In this document: positions 54,251 to 63,861 of the stretch, piece by piece
How positions within the stretch are numbered: the first letter of the stretch is position 1
Layout: the number at the start of each line of letters is the position of its first letter
NCBI GenBank assembly: GCA_011037195.1
Contig: JAAEAF010006700.1
Coordinates: 1 to 64,000 of the forward strand
Direction: 5' to 3'
From: Triatoma infestans
Lineage: Eukaryota > Arthropoda > Insecta > Hemiptera > Reduviidae
DNA: 64,000 nucleotides
The notes under the pieces: generated by a model
Told to the model about the DNA's origin: nothing
The model's input: only the letters and a program-made list of their open reading frames with translations
Database searches by the model: none
Program-made: the position numbers and the translations under genes

Positions 54251-56585
54251 AAATTAATTTAAATAATTCTATAAACACTTTAATCATTAATCTTAATGTG
54301 TATAAAAATGTTTTATTCCCTTAAACCTTTATCTTTATATTAAACAATTTATATTACTTTTTTAATAGTTTTAATAGAAGATACTTTCAACAGTATTAAC
54401 ACCCTAATGCTATCTAGTGGTTGTTTTTATGAACTAAATCGAGCTTAACTTTCAAGCAACGCATGGTATGTTTCCAAGAAATTATATTAATTGTATTCTT
54501 ATATAAAAGTATAAATAAACACCTCCCCTCCAAAAAAACTTTCTTTACTATTGTTTTCTATTAAGAAGAGTAATTAAAGATATATTTATGTTTCTGAATG
54601 AAAATTATATAAGAGCCTAGAAGGTCTTATAGAGGGAATGAAATATTGTTGCCATTCCAAACTTATACCATACAATACTACTAGGTATAATATATTGAAA
54701 TACATCAACTGCATAAACTATTATTTATAAAAAAAATTTGAAAAATGTATTGCATTTATGAAAAAGTATTTAAACTTAAAAGTCAAATGCATAAGATAAC
54801 GCTTTTAGAGCATATATGGTGTGCGTGTGCATGTGTGTGAAGTCCGATTTGAAAATATCACTTTGATGTTTGTTTATAATCAGTAAGCGTTAGATACATA
54901 TGTATAGCTTTGAGTTAATGCTCCACGCACACACACTACACAAGCATTGTGCTTGTCCTCAGCTAGGAAGTAAATAATGGAGAGGGAGAAGAATAGTGAC
55001 AGTATTACTTCATCAAAATGAATCTCCTAAAACATTACCTACATGATGTTGATGAAACCAAGTAAAGAGGGGAATGGAAAAAGGGATGAATAGGAAGATG
55101 AGGTAGGTTGATAAAGGGGCCAGACGAATCAATGATGCCAGACACAGACGTACAGTCTGTTCTCAAATAACTGTAGAACTCTAATATTCATTTTCCATTC
55201 ATCAAAAAACTACATCCACTGTTATTGTATCCAATTTTGTAGGCACGCACACTGCACTGACTTTTTGTCATGAGTTGTCATCCAGTATTTTTATTATTCA
55301 TCCTTTTTCTCATTGCCTCTTTATCAACAAAATTCTCATCCCTTTTATTTGGATAATTATTTCCTTTCCAATTAAATAATTCTGCATCTCCAATAAAAAT
55401 AAAAGTTCATTTCTTATTCTAAACTTTTTTAAGTAAGAATGACATTTGATATATGAAAGTGATTTTTTTTTTTTAGATGCAATATTGATCAGAAAAAAAA
55501 TAATATTTGTTTTTTCAAAAAAAGCAAATTTTTTTGGAAATATCTGACCGACCAGTCGGGTTGCACTCGGCCCAGTCTAATTTTAAATATCATTTCCTCA
55601 AAAATCTTTTTTTCCATATAGTTTTGTTGTAAAACATGAATCGTTTGCGTTTATTAAAAATCTTTTCAACACCGTTACAGATATATTTTTTCTTTATTTA
55701 TTTGAAATTTAAAATTAACTAGTGCGTCAAAAGAAGGTGAGGAAGGAATTGCCAGTCAGTGATGATTTACTACCAATGAGGACATCGTAAGGCCTATGCC
55801 TCTTCAAAAAGCGAGTAAGTCATGAAAAAACAAAGAAGAGAATTGATGAATTCCTAATAACGTGAAGAATATCGCCGCCATCTTCATTTGATCATTTCTT
55901 CAAGAAAGATATTACTCAATGGTTACTTTACCTTTAGATGATCTTCTTTAGGGATTTTGTCGTCCCTGCGGATAATCCAGCTTAACGAAAGAATGACACT
56001 TCCACTGTCCCAACCATTTAACAATACACACAGAACCTGCAGAGGTAGTTTGTGCCAATATTTGGGTTTATATATTCATAGGTAGACATTTCCTCACCGC
56101 CATACATATGCACTGATACCACCTATGCATTTTATAGTCACTCCCTAGGTACATACATCTCACAGTTCATAGCTTTATAACAAGATGATATTTAGCCTTA
56201 CTCATTATGAACATTTGCCTGTTCGGACTTTGAATATGTATCATCTCATTGTTTCTAGATCCAGCAATTTCGTAGAAACAGAAATTAAGCTATTCTAAAG
56301 AGATTCAAAATGGTTTCCTTACTTCAAGGAGATTATCAGGTGAATCCAAATCCCTTAAGGCAAAGATACTCCTACTGAATCTCCTTTCTGGTAATCAAAG
56401 TAATTTTGGGGTTACCAAACTTTTGATTTAGATAATTTTCAGGAATGACTTGTTATGCTATATTGGATTGCAATTTATTTTGAGATAGAGGAATCATTTG
56501 CTGATGATGGTTCTTCGAGGTTCCAGAATGAGATTTGTACTTTTCTGTTTTATTAGGAATGACCTAGGCAACAACTCTAATCCAC
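54251..56585. other. Long unassigned AT-rich stretch
   Basis: About 2.3 kb without a recognised gene or family member. The segment near 55940-55990 (TCTTCTTTAGGGATTTTGTCG) resembles 59497-59530 and 61107-61130, so an unnamed short repeat may be present. Confidence 0.4.
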
Positions 56586-56589
56586 GGGG

Positions 56590-56892
56590 TTCTTATCTTC
56601 TCGGATGGTTTTTCAGTTTTCACTTTTTCTCGAAAATTGCTACAGCAAATTTTGTTTAAATTTGGCTTACATACTACTCATATATCTATTAAAATTATTT
56701 TAAGAGGCTAAAGAGTAGGTCCTATGATGTTAGGCTGCCTTTAAAAGTAACTAGCAAAGGAACATTTCCAAAATAATACATTATGCGATTTCGACATATG
56801 CATAATATTAAAGACAAATTATTTGTTATAAAAATTTGTTAATTGGGATGTGAAAAATACAATATTAAAAAATTAGTGTTTATTTCACACAA
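56590..56892 (+). mobile_element. HINE-like fragment with 3' end
   Basis: TCAGTTTTCACTTTTTCTCGAAAATTGC, CAAATTTTGTTTAAATTTGGC, then a decayed tail ending GTTTATTTCACACAAATTTG. Confidence 0.45.
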
Positions 56893-57560
56893 ATTTGTTT
56901 TTTCCGTGATGCTCACATTCTGTGTCTATTGAAATGGACAAGCAAAGCGAGTAAACCTTAGGGCTCGTTTTTATGCCCAATAATAAGTTCGCATTATTTT
57001 TATACTTTATTGCATGAATTGTTGAAATCCAGCTTATTTCAATTAGACCAGAATATCAAATATTTTTCATAGCCTCGCGGTTGAGACATTTTTAATTAAT
57101 TTATTTATTTGTTTTATAGACTAACAAGATCTTAGGAAACCAAACTGCTACAAGATGATAGGTGGAGGAGTAATCAGAAGTGAAAGGAAAATTATAATGG
57201 ACTTAGTAGGTAAGAAAAATCGATCGGTATCAACTAAACAATCGATCAAAGTATGTCATTTAAATTTTGCTCTCAACACTTAATCATTTTTTTGGTGATA
57301 TGGGTACTGGAAGAATCTATCACAGCCTTAAGCATTAATGCCTTAAGTAAATTTTTCTGGTTATGTTCAATTTACAAAAGTTTAATAGATATTCATTTTA
57401 AAAATCATCATGTCATTTCAACTCTACCAGGATGGGAACCAACTATATTTGTTGGAGCACTCTTGCTGGCTAAATTTGATTACTACCAAAAATTGCTATT
57501 AAACTCCCAACATAAAATAGTTTTAAGATTTAAGCTTAACCCAGACACTCCCTAAAGTTA
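56893..57560. other. Unassigned stretch with a 100-codon open frame
   Basis: The plus frame 57253-57555 begins MSFKFCSQHLIIFLVIWVLE and is hydrophobic. I recognise no domain. The start context is ordinary and nothing supports expression. Confidence 0.3.
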
Positions 57561-57564
57561 ATTG

Positions 57565-58795
57565 AAGTAAAAATCTTATAATGTGCCTTAAAATCGGATA
57601 CTTTAATAATGAGTGTAATTTATTTGAATGTGACATAATTGCTAAAACCATTGAACTGAAATAACACATTAGAGGAAAGCTTAAAGTTGCAGTTATACTC
57701 TGCAACGTGGTACTGGCCCACGAAAACATTTTCATCCCCCATCTTCATAAAAATGTTTCCAATAAAAGATATTAAGCAAATGCATTCAAGACCAAATACA
57801 TGCGAACCTCAAGAGCCCAGTCGCATGGACAAATCCATTTGAGAGGTCACAGCTTCCCAACGTGCAGCGATTTTAAATATCTAGGGTCGCTCGTAACTAA
57901 CAATTACGATATTAACGCAGAAATCAAGGCGAGAGTATCGGCAGGAAATAGATGCCTGTTCCCAGTTCAAGAGGTTCTGCGGTTCAAGGATTTTCCCGCG
58001 AGGCTAAAATAATTGCCTACAAAAATATTATCAGACCCATCGTCATTTATGCCAGCGAAACGTGGGTGCACAGTAAAGAGAACGAAAGGATCCTCGGGGT
58101 TTGGGAGAGAAAAGTATTTAGAAGAATATATGGCCCGAAGTGCGTGAATGGCGACTGGAACATAAGAAAAAGTGAAGAACTGAAGGACTTGTTTGGAGAT
58201 CCGGATATAGTCGCCCAAATAAATAAAGAGAGGTTGAGATGGTTAGGACGTGTGGAAAGGATGCCTGTGGGGAGGTTACCTCGAAAATTATTAAATGCGA
58301 AATCAGGAGGCACAAGAATTCGAGGGCGCCCTCGACTTAGATGGAAGACCTCCGTCGGGTTGGAGTGAGAAGATGGCGCCTCAAGGCCGCAGACCAAAAC
58401 AAATGGGGAAAACTTATTGAGGAGGTCCAGGTCATACTTTCAGGACTGTTGCACCGTATAGTAAGAAAGTAAGTAAATAAGCAAATGTATATCAGGGAGG
58501 TTACAAAGTTTATAAAGCAAATCATTTGGAATCATTTTTGAGAATATTTGCTAAAAAACTAAAAACTTTCACCTCTTAGTTTGATTGACTTTCGTGTCAG
58601 AACCTGTTATGGCAAGAACGGAGTATTAAGTTTAAGTTTCTTGCAACTTTTCTGTATTGTTTGGTTTTCGAATAATTACACATAACATACACACAACATG
58701 AAAGAGAGAGAGTTTTCGTGCCCAGGGGACCTCACAACATGTATTTCCTTTAAAAATTCAGTTTCGAAAGTTTTTCTTACACCATCAAGAAAATT
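57565..58795 (-). mobile_element. HINE-like copy, minus, split by a non-LTR insertion
   Basis: Left part to 57782: ACTGAAATAACACATTAGAGG, AAAATGTTTCCAATAAAAG. Right part from 58478: GTTACAAAGTTTATAAAGC, AATCATTTTTGAGAATATTTG, GGGGACCTCACAACATGTATTTCC, ATTCAGTTTCGAAAG. The parts are continuous once the insert at 57783-58477 is removed. Confidence 0.65.
57783..58477 (+). pseudogene. 5'-truncated non-LTR reverse transcriptase with 10-bp target duplication
   Basis: Plus frames: CSDFKYLGSLVTNNYDINAE (57860-57920), IIAYKNIIRPIVIYASETWV (58007-58070), and ERILGVWERKVFRRIYGPKC (58085-58145). LFGDPDIVAQINKERLRWLG, RLPRKLLNAKSGGTRIRGRP and, after one frameshift, EDLRRVGVRRWRLKAADQNK follow. This is the thumb and C-terminal tail of an RTE/Jockey-type reverse transcriptase; the palm is missing. 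It ends with a GTAAGAAAGTAAGTAAATAAG-like short-repeat tail. TAAGCAAATG flanks it (57773-57782 and 58478-58487). One or two frameshifts only, so it is comparatively young. Confidence 0.85.
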
Positions 58796-59705
58796 TGTTT
58801 AAAATGGTCTAACTTTTAAACAAATCTTTTGTTTCCATGTTTCCACAAAGTGAAGAATTTCCCTTGCATACTCATGAATTTAGTACTACTACTATTTCTG
58901 CCTTTTTATTTTATTTTCCACTCGAATCCTTTCTTTTTATTTCGTTTGGAGAAAATCTTGGCTTTAAAAACAGACTTATTTTTTTATTATTGCGTTAAAT
59001 TGTTGCTGTTTCTTTCAAGTTTAAAGCCTAATTTAAATTGTATACAAGTTTGGAATTCAAATAAAACTTAAAACTACTTTCCCGGTCTAACAGCGGGATG
59101 TAGGAAACTGTTGTGTTGAGGAATGCTGTTGAAATGACTGGCCACTTTTTTTATGTTGGTTTTAACTGTTTGGTCAATTTTCTTGCTGGGATAACCGCAA
59201 GCGTTGGGGTTTACTTTTAAGTATACCGCAATAACTGTTTTAAGAACATTGTTTGCAACTACCTCCACAATTAATATGTTCGTTAAATAGTTTCTATTTA
59301 AAGAAAAGAAAACTTTCTATTTACAACTCTTTAAGGCGTTATTACTTCCATATACTAAATAAACCTGAGAATTTTGAAGCTGTTATTTATTATTAATATA
59401 CTTTAACTGCTTCCCAAGAAATAATAATAATTGTTTGTCACTATTCTAAAAAGTGCTCAAAATTAGGTAGTTCATTCCCCAAACTAACTATTATTTCTTC
59501 AGGGATCTTGTCGTGCATCCTAACCTAATAACATGAACAAGATTTACATTACTTACCCTTAGTTGCCCTTAACTTTCACAGCAGGTGAAATCGTACAACT
59601 TTTTCAGGGACATTTCAGCTCACTTAAATCATTTGCCCGAAAAAATTGTGTGAGATAGTACAAGTTTACAACATCTATCTTTTACAAATAAATCAAGTAT
59701 ATCTA
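58796..59705. other. Unassigned stretch
   Basis: No recognised gene; small open frames 58829-59071 and 59074-59268 have no domain. Confidence 0.4.
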
Positions 59706-59885
59706 CTTTGTTGTGGTGGTTGGTTCCGCAGAGCTGGAAAGCATCAGAGACATTTTCCGTGGTAGCCTGCTTCATTTTGTGGTCATCGACCGGTTTCGGA
59801 CGTTCGCCCATCTTCAGGATGCTTTTGTCAGACAGTGTGATAACACAGACTTGCACAGAGCAAATTCAGTTTATACACTCCAGAG
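59706..59885 (-). mobile_element. Hammerhead-bearing element, best-kept copy
   Basis: Plus strand from TTTGTTGTGGTGGTTGGTTCC through CGCAGAGCTGGAAAGCATC, GGTAGCCTGCTTCATTTTG, the reversed ribozyme, CAGTGTGATAACACAGAC and TTGCACAGAGCAAATTCAG to TTTATACACTC. The outer end (TTTGTTGTGG) is shared with 61389 and with the foldback at 22338-22642. It defines the element's terminal region. Confidence 0.75.
59784..59821 (-). ncRNA. Hammerhead ribozyme motif, intact core
   Basis: On the minus strand: stem I CATC with GATG, core CTGAAGA, an unpaired T, stem II GGGC/GTCC (one G-U pair) with a GAAC loop, GAA, then ACCGGTC (stem III of A-C/G-T with a two-base loop, GUC site). All invariant positions are present. 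The family consensus is supported by copies at 51783 and 22545. Confidence 0.65.
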
Positions 59886-60135
59886 TGAATTTCATCACTT
59901 TCTTGGATTTTCATCCCAGCGATACCGATTTCCTTTCTGCCATACTTGGTAAAGTAAATATTTAAAAATATCTAAAAATTTGCGATTCAAAGTACTAGCT
60001 TGCACTAATTGGCCTGTTTTTTTTCATCTGTTGAGCGTTCAGCTATACGAAGTCGCGACATTTCGTAATAATAATAATAAAAAGTTTTTCTTATCATTCT
60101 CAACTGATTTCTTAAGTTTTTTTTTCTATTTTCAG
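59886..60135. other. Unassigned spacer
   Basis: Nothing recognised; (AAT)n at 60069-60082. Confidence 0.35.
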
Positions 60136-60480
60136 TAGGAAACCCTTATGTTTGTGCTGAACATCACGCAGAATAGCTGAGAAATACGAATGATGGAAAT
60201 GGACGATTGCGAAGATGTTTAAACAAAGTCAGATGGAAGGGTCTCAGAAATACTGAAATCAGCAGAAAATGGATGAGGCAGAGATCGTCGGAGAGAAAAT
60301 TGAGAGTTATGACTACCTTAGGAAAATAGCCAGGAATGCTAAGAAAATGGAATCCGAAAGATATAGTATTTATAGACCAGCAGGAAGGTGTCAGAGGACT
60401 ACAAAATGGAGAATGGGAATTTTAGAGACAGTGTTTTGCACGACGGCAACTTAATACATGGCAGATGCCGGTAAGTAAGT
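60136..60480 (+). pseudogene. Decayed coding-like block, unknown
   Basis: A purine-rich, less AT-biased block whose frames give RKWMRQRSSERKLRV and FIDQQEGVRGLQNGEWEF with intervening stops. It looks like an old coding sequence, perhaps a retroelement C-terminus, but I cannot assign it. It starts after TTTTCTATTTTCAG and ends before GTAAGTAAG, which look like splice signals, yet all three frames carry stops, so an exon is unlikely. Confidence 0.3.
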
Positions 60481-60686
60481 GTATTTTCAGTAATTACATT
60501 TGTAACAGTCAACTAGCAAATAATATTATGTCAAAACCTAGGCATCTTATCTTTTTTTGACATTTTTTTTTTACCTTCCTATTATTTTCCTTAATATTTT
60601 ACTATAATTATAATGATTCTCGACCGTTATATTATAATTGTAGGAGATATCAAGGAGCTGTCAATAAAAATACTTTTTTTTTTAAA

Positions 60687-60730
60687 TTATCCGATGTTTC
60701 GGACAAAATTATCGTCTTCTTCAGGGATAA
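60687..60730 (-). ncRNA. Hammerhead ribozyme motif, intact core
   Basis: Minus strand: stem I TTATCC pairs over 6 bp with GGATAA. The core is CTGAAGA, stem II GACGA/TTGTC (one G-U) next to an A-C mismatch, then GAA and ACATC, giving an AUC site and a minimal stem III. All invariant positions are present. Complementary stem I flanks not shared with the other families argue for real constraint. Confidence 0.65.
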
Positions 60731-60967
60731 AAATAAAAGATGGTTAAAAGGGATTACTCTAATTTCCATGGTAAGAACACACTAAACAAAACTTGAAAAA
60801 AAGAGTTACTAATGTACTGAACTACATCATCTCAAAAGATTCCATCATTTGGGTTGATGTAGTTCAGTACATAAGTAACTCTTTCTTTTAACTTTTGTTT
60901 AGTTTTTTGTTTAATATGTTTTTACCATGGAAATTATGTGTAACCCCTTTTAACCGTTTTTTTATTT

Positions 60968-61011
60968 TTATCCCTGAAGAAGACAACAAATTTGTCGAAA
61001 CACCTGATGAT
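60968..61011 (+). ncRNA. Hammerhead motif, degenerate partner copy
   Basis: TATCC, CTGAAGA, GACAA/TTGTC and GAA are kept, but the 3' side reads ACACCTGATGA instead of ACATCGGATAA, losing the cleavage triplet and part of stem I. Confidence 0.5.
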
Positions 61012-61063
61012 TTTAAAAATTTGTGTTTTTATTGACCGTTCCTCGTGATCTCTTGCAATTATA

Positions 61064-61290
61064 TCTTACTTTGATCATCTAAGGGAGAGGATACATTAGC
61101 TACTTCTTCAGGGATCTTAGCGTCTGGGTTTTAGGCTAGCCCTTCAAGACGAATAACATTTTAGGTTGGAATATCCTCAAGGATGCCAAGAGCCCCTTGA
61201 AGAAGTGACCAATACAAGTACGCCTTATAGAGTCGTAAGATAATTACAGATTGGCTGTAATTATAATATGTAGTTGGGGACTTTTGTAAA
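61064..61290. other. Unassigned spacer
   Basis: CTTCTTCAGGGATCTTAGCG at 61106 resembles 59499; otherwise nothing recognised. Confidence 0.35.
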
Positions 61291-61388
61291 ATCTGGGTGT
61301 GAAACACTCACATGACTTTCTCTTAAGCAATTGCTATAATTGATGGATTTTCTTCAAATTTAGAATTTTTACTCAACTATTTGACCCT
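61291..61388 (-). mobile_element. HINE-like 3' end, minus, truncated by the next element
   Basis: AATCTGGGTGTGAAACACTCACATG, then ACTTTCTCTTAAGC and TGGATTTTCTTCAAATTTAG; stops at the start of the hammerhead-bearing element. Confidence 0.65.
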
Positions 61389-61720
61389 ATTTGTTGTGGT
61401 GGTTGGTTCCGCAGAGCTGGAAAGCATCAGAGACATTTTCCGTGGTAGCCTGCTTCATTTTTTTGGTCATCGACCGGTTTCGGCGTCGCAAGGCCATCGT
61501 CACGGGATGCGTTTTTTAGACATGTGGACAACACAGACTCGTTAGAGTAACTAGCTTCACACTAACTGAGGTGTATTTTTAAAATACTAAACTCTTAAAC
61601 TAGGTAAAGGGATGTGGCCAAATGGGTGGGAAAACACGTGTTTGGGTTGTTAAAAGGGCAAATTCTTTTCTTACAGTGGACACAACACGTGGGGGTCTAA
61701 TCTTTAAACTCTGTTGTTGG
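61389..61720 (-). mobile_element. Hammerhead-bearing element, longest copy, scrambled ribozyme
   Basis: TTTGTTGTGGTGGTTGGTTCC to GGTAGCCTGCTTCATTTT is nearly identical to 59706 onward, then GGTCATCGACCGGTTTCGG. The stem II/core region is altered (CGTCGCAAGGCCATCGTCACGGGATG). It continues past ACACAGACTCG to AACTAGGTAAAGGG and GGGTGGGAAAACACGTGTTT near 61620-61660, matching the minus strand of 51600-51700. Confidence 0.7.
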
Positions 61721-62324
61721 AGGGAGACTTACTTCACAATTAACTAATCAAAATATAAAGAATATAAGATACACAAAATAAATTTAAATAAAATTAAACA
61801 ACGATTAAACTAACATTTAAAATATTCATTCATTCGTTTAAAATTGAACGATTTTTTATATAATTAAGTTTTTCCAGTTCCAAAGAATTAAGAAATTCCA
61901 GTCATTCTTTCACTTTTTCACGCAACCCTCACATCCTCGCAAGCATGTATACCTAATTATGTTTTTTTATATAATTAAGTTTTTTTTATGCATCCCACAA
62001 ACCATATCACATCATCACTCACATATATCATCCAAATACGCACTTATCTAAACTAGTAAATTTAAATAAACTAGATAAACTAGTAAATTTAATTTATATA
62101 TACATAGTAGATTTAAAACTAAACCTAAACTTAAAATCTATTTAAGAACTATTTGTTGCGTGTGTAATTGTGTTTCTGTTGCTATTGTGGGAAGAGTGTT
62201 CTGAATAATGGGTCACTAGCGAATTTTGTCTGTTCATTTATTAAGTTTTGTGTTTTGCGTTTGGATTCGTTTGTGTTGTAGTGTCGGATGCGATGGATAT
62301 ATTTAATATCAAGTTTGATAATAA
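61721..62324. other. Unassigned AT-rich stretch
   Basis: No gene recognised; AATTAAGTTTTT recurs at 61862 and 61971, and CTAGTAAATTTAA at 62053 and 62079. Confidence 0.4.
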
Positions 62325-62425
62325 ATACACACAATTGAGGAACACAAAACATGTATTTAGGTAGAAATTCAATTTCAAAAATTTATTAGAATCACAATAC
62401 TCCTCTAATAAGAAAAAGAAAAAAA
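62325..62425 (-). mobile_element. HINE-like 5' end fragment, minus
   Basis: ACACAAAACATGTATTTAGG, GAAATTCAATTTCAAAAA, AGAATCACAATACTCC, TCTAATAAGAAAAAG: the first 100 bp of a diverged copy in reverse. Confidence 0.5.
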
Positions 62426-63295
62426 AAAGGAGAATAATTAAAAGATAAGAACTATTATGAATAAAAATGAACGTTTTTTATTTAAAAAATTAAATTTAAA
62501 ATGTAAAATAAAAAAAAAGAGTAGTGTCACAAGTGACTGGATGGGATGGAAAAATAAACGAAAATGATTGGCCTACTGGGGTGAGTAGAAATATATTGAG
62601 GCTAGAGAGAGGCGGAACAGATCGATATGTCGGGCCTACCCCAAGAGTGGTAGAATGGAGGCAGAGCCAGTCTTGGTCGGTGGCGGTAACAGCAGCAGCA
62701 GCAAGTTGAACGGACGGAGAGAGAACGAGGAGTATATATAAAGGGCAATGACCCTCTATGTACCATATAGACCCGGACCTACCCTAACCGTCTAGACCTA
62801 GCAATACCTTGCTTTAAACTGACTTCTCTATTACTACATACCAGCAACCACTATCAACTCTAACAACTTTTCATTCTCTTTCTCTCTCTCTCTACCTACC
62901 ACTATTCTAGGGAGTCTCTTCCTCATCTTTTTGCATCATTCTCTTATTTTAGTTGGACATTGCCCTCATACATTGCGTTCTATACACTTTTCCTGTTAAG
63001 TGCTCTCTTTCTCTCTTCTAGACGTCTGGCTTTCTTTTATTTTCATCGCCTTCTCTATCAGCTATGGTCAAACTCTCTAAATCTTCTACTTACTGCTCGA
63101 TACATTATATACCGTATTACACAACTATTCCATTTCATAAGTATAAGATTTGATCCTTACCACTAACTTATATATATAAATCGGATTACAGGCCCAGAGG
63201 AAGTATAAAGTAGTGGATTATTTTTATATTAACCGTTCATTATATTCTAAAACGACCCAGTTATTTAGAGAAATTAATGTCAAATAATCAACCGA
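62426..63295. other. Unassigned stretch with a TATA-type promoter-like site
   Basis: TATATATAAAG at 62733-62743, preceded by a GC-richer purine block (62540-62730) and followed by a CT-rich leader-like region to 63060, resembles an LTR or transposon promoter. The upstream open frame (62524-62709) has no domain. No coding sequence follows. Confidence 0.35.
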
Positions 63296-63299
63296 AGTA

Positions 63300-63545
63300 T
63301 GTCTAAGAAAAATGTTATATAGCTAAATAGTAGTTCTGAAACCTAATGGTCTACTGAGACATTTGTCATTATTGAAATCGATTTAGCGGAAGAATTATTT
63401 ATTTTGTAGTTTTTTGCAGTTAACTTGAAAACGGCTCGTAGCTATTTTCTTTAAACATGGTTTTCTTGTTTAGATATATTATTGTCTTCATGACAAGTTT
63501 CACGAAATGAATTGAAAGTTGTCATTGGAGTGCTAAGCTTATTGA
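63300..63545 (+). mobile_element. HINE-like fragment
   Basis: GAAATCGATTTAGCGGAAG, GTTAACTTGAAAACGGCTCG, TTTTCTTTAAACATGG: an old sub-repeat in plus orientation. Confidence 0.45.
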
Positions 63546-63822
63546 AGTGTCTTAAAACAATAATCTTATTATAAGATTATTATTATTATTACTTAAAATC
63601 AAGAAACAACTATTGTGATACAGCAAAGCAAGCAATAAATTAGCCAATACAATGCTAAACAGAAGTTTTTTCTTTGATCCAACTTAGTCTCCTTGACATC
63701 TAACTTATAAATTTATAAAGACAATACTATCGATTAGAGTGTATTAAATTGTATGAACTTCATTTAACAGCCAGTTGTATTATTATTTTTAATTAATAAT
63801 TCTACATTATTTTTTTTTTTTT
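63546..63822. other. Unassigned stretch
   Basis: A short palindrome AATAATCTTATTATAAGATTATT-type lies near 63558-63582 (10-bp arms); otherwise nothing recognised. Confidence 0.4.
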
Positions 63823-63861
63823 ACCCGACGTCTCAACACTTCGCGTGTTCTTCTCAAGGGT
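63823..63861 (-). ncRNA. Hammerhead-like motif, TTGAGAA-core variant
   Basis: Minus strand: stem I ACCC with GGGT, core TTGAGAA, stem II AACAC/GTGTT with a GCGAA loop, then GAG (consensus GAA), and ACGTC (GUC site). It shares the U3/A8 exchange with 24599, 31670 and 32005. A14 is changed to G here, so this copy is probably weak or inactive. Confidence 0.45.

Larger units (their letters stand above)
60634..61063. mobile_element. Head-to-head inverted repeat with hammerhead motifs
   Basis: Arms 60634-60829 and about 60855-61063 (outer ATTGTAGGAGATATCAAGG against CTCGTGATCTCTTGCAAT; inner ACTGAACTACATCA against TGATGTAGTTCAGT) with a 25-bp centre. Each arm holds a hammerhead-type motif; the left is intact in minus sense. 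Same architecture as 31670-32046, different sequence. Confidence 0.85.

Noticed and set aside
57253..57555. 100-codon plus open frame as a gene
   Set aside because: No domain or conserved context; only an isolated frame. Kept as unassigned.
60136..60468. Possible exon between TTTTCTATTTTCAG and GTAAGTAAG
   Set aside because: All three frames contain stops, so a coding exon is not supported; a non-coding exon cannot be excluded without transcript data.
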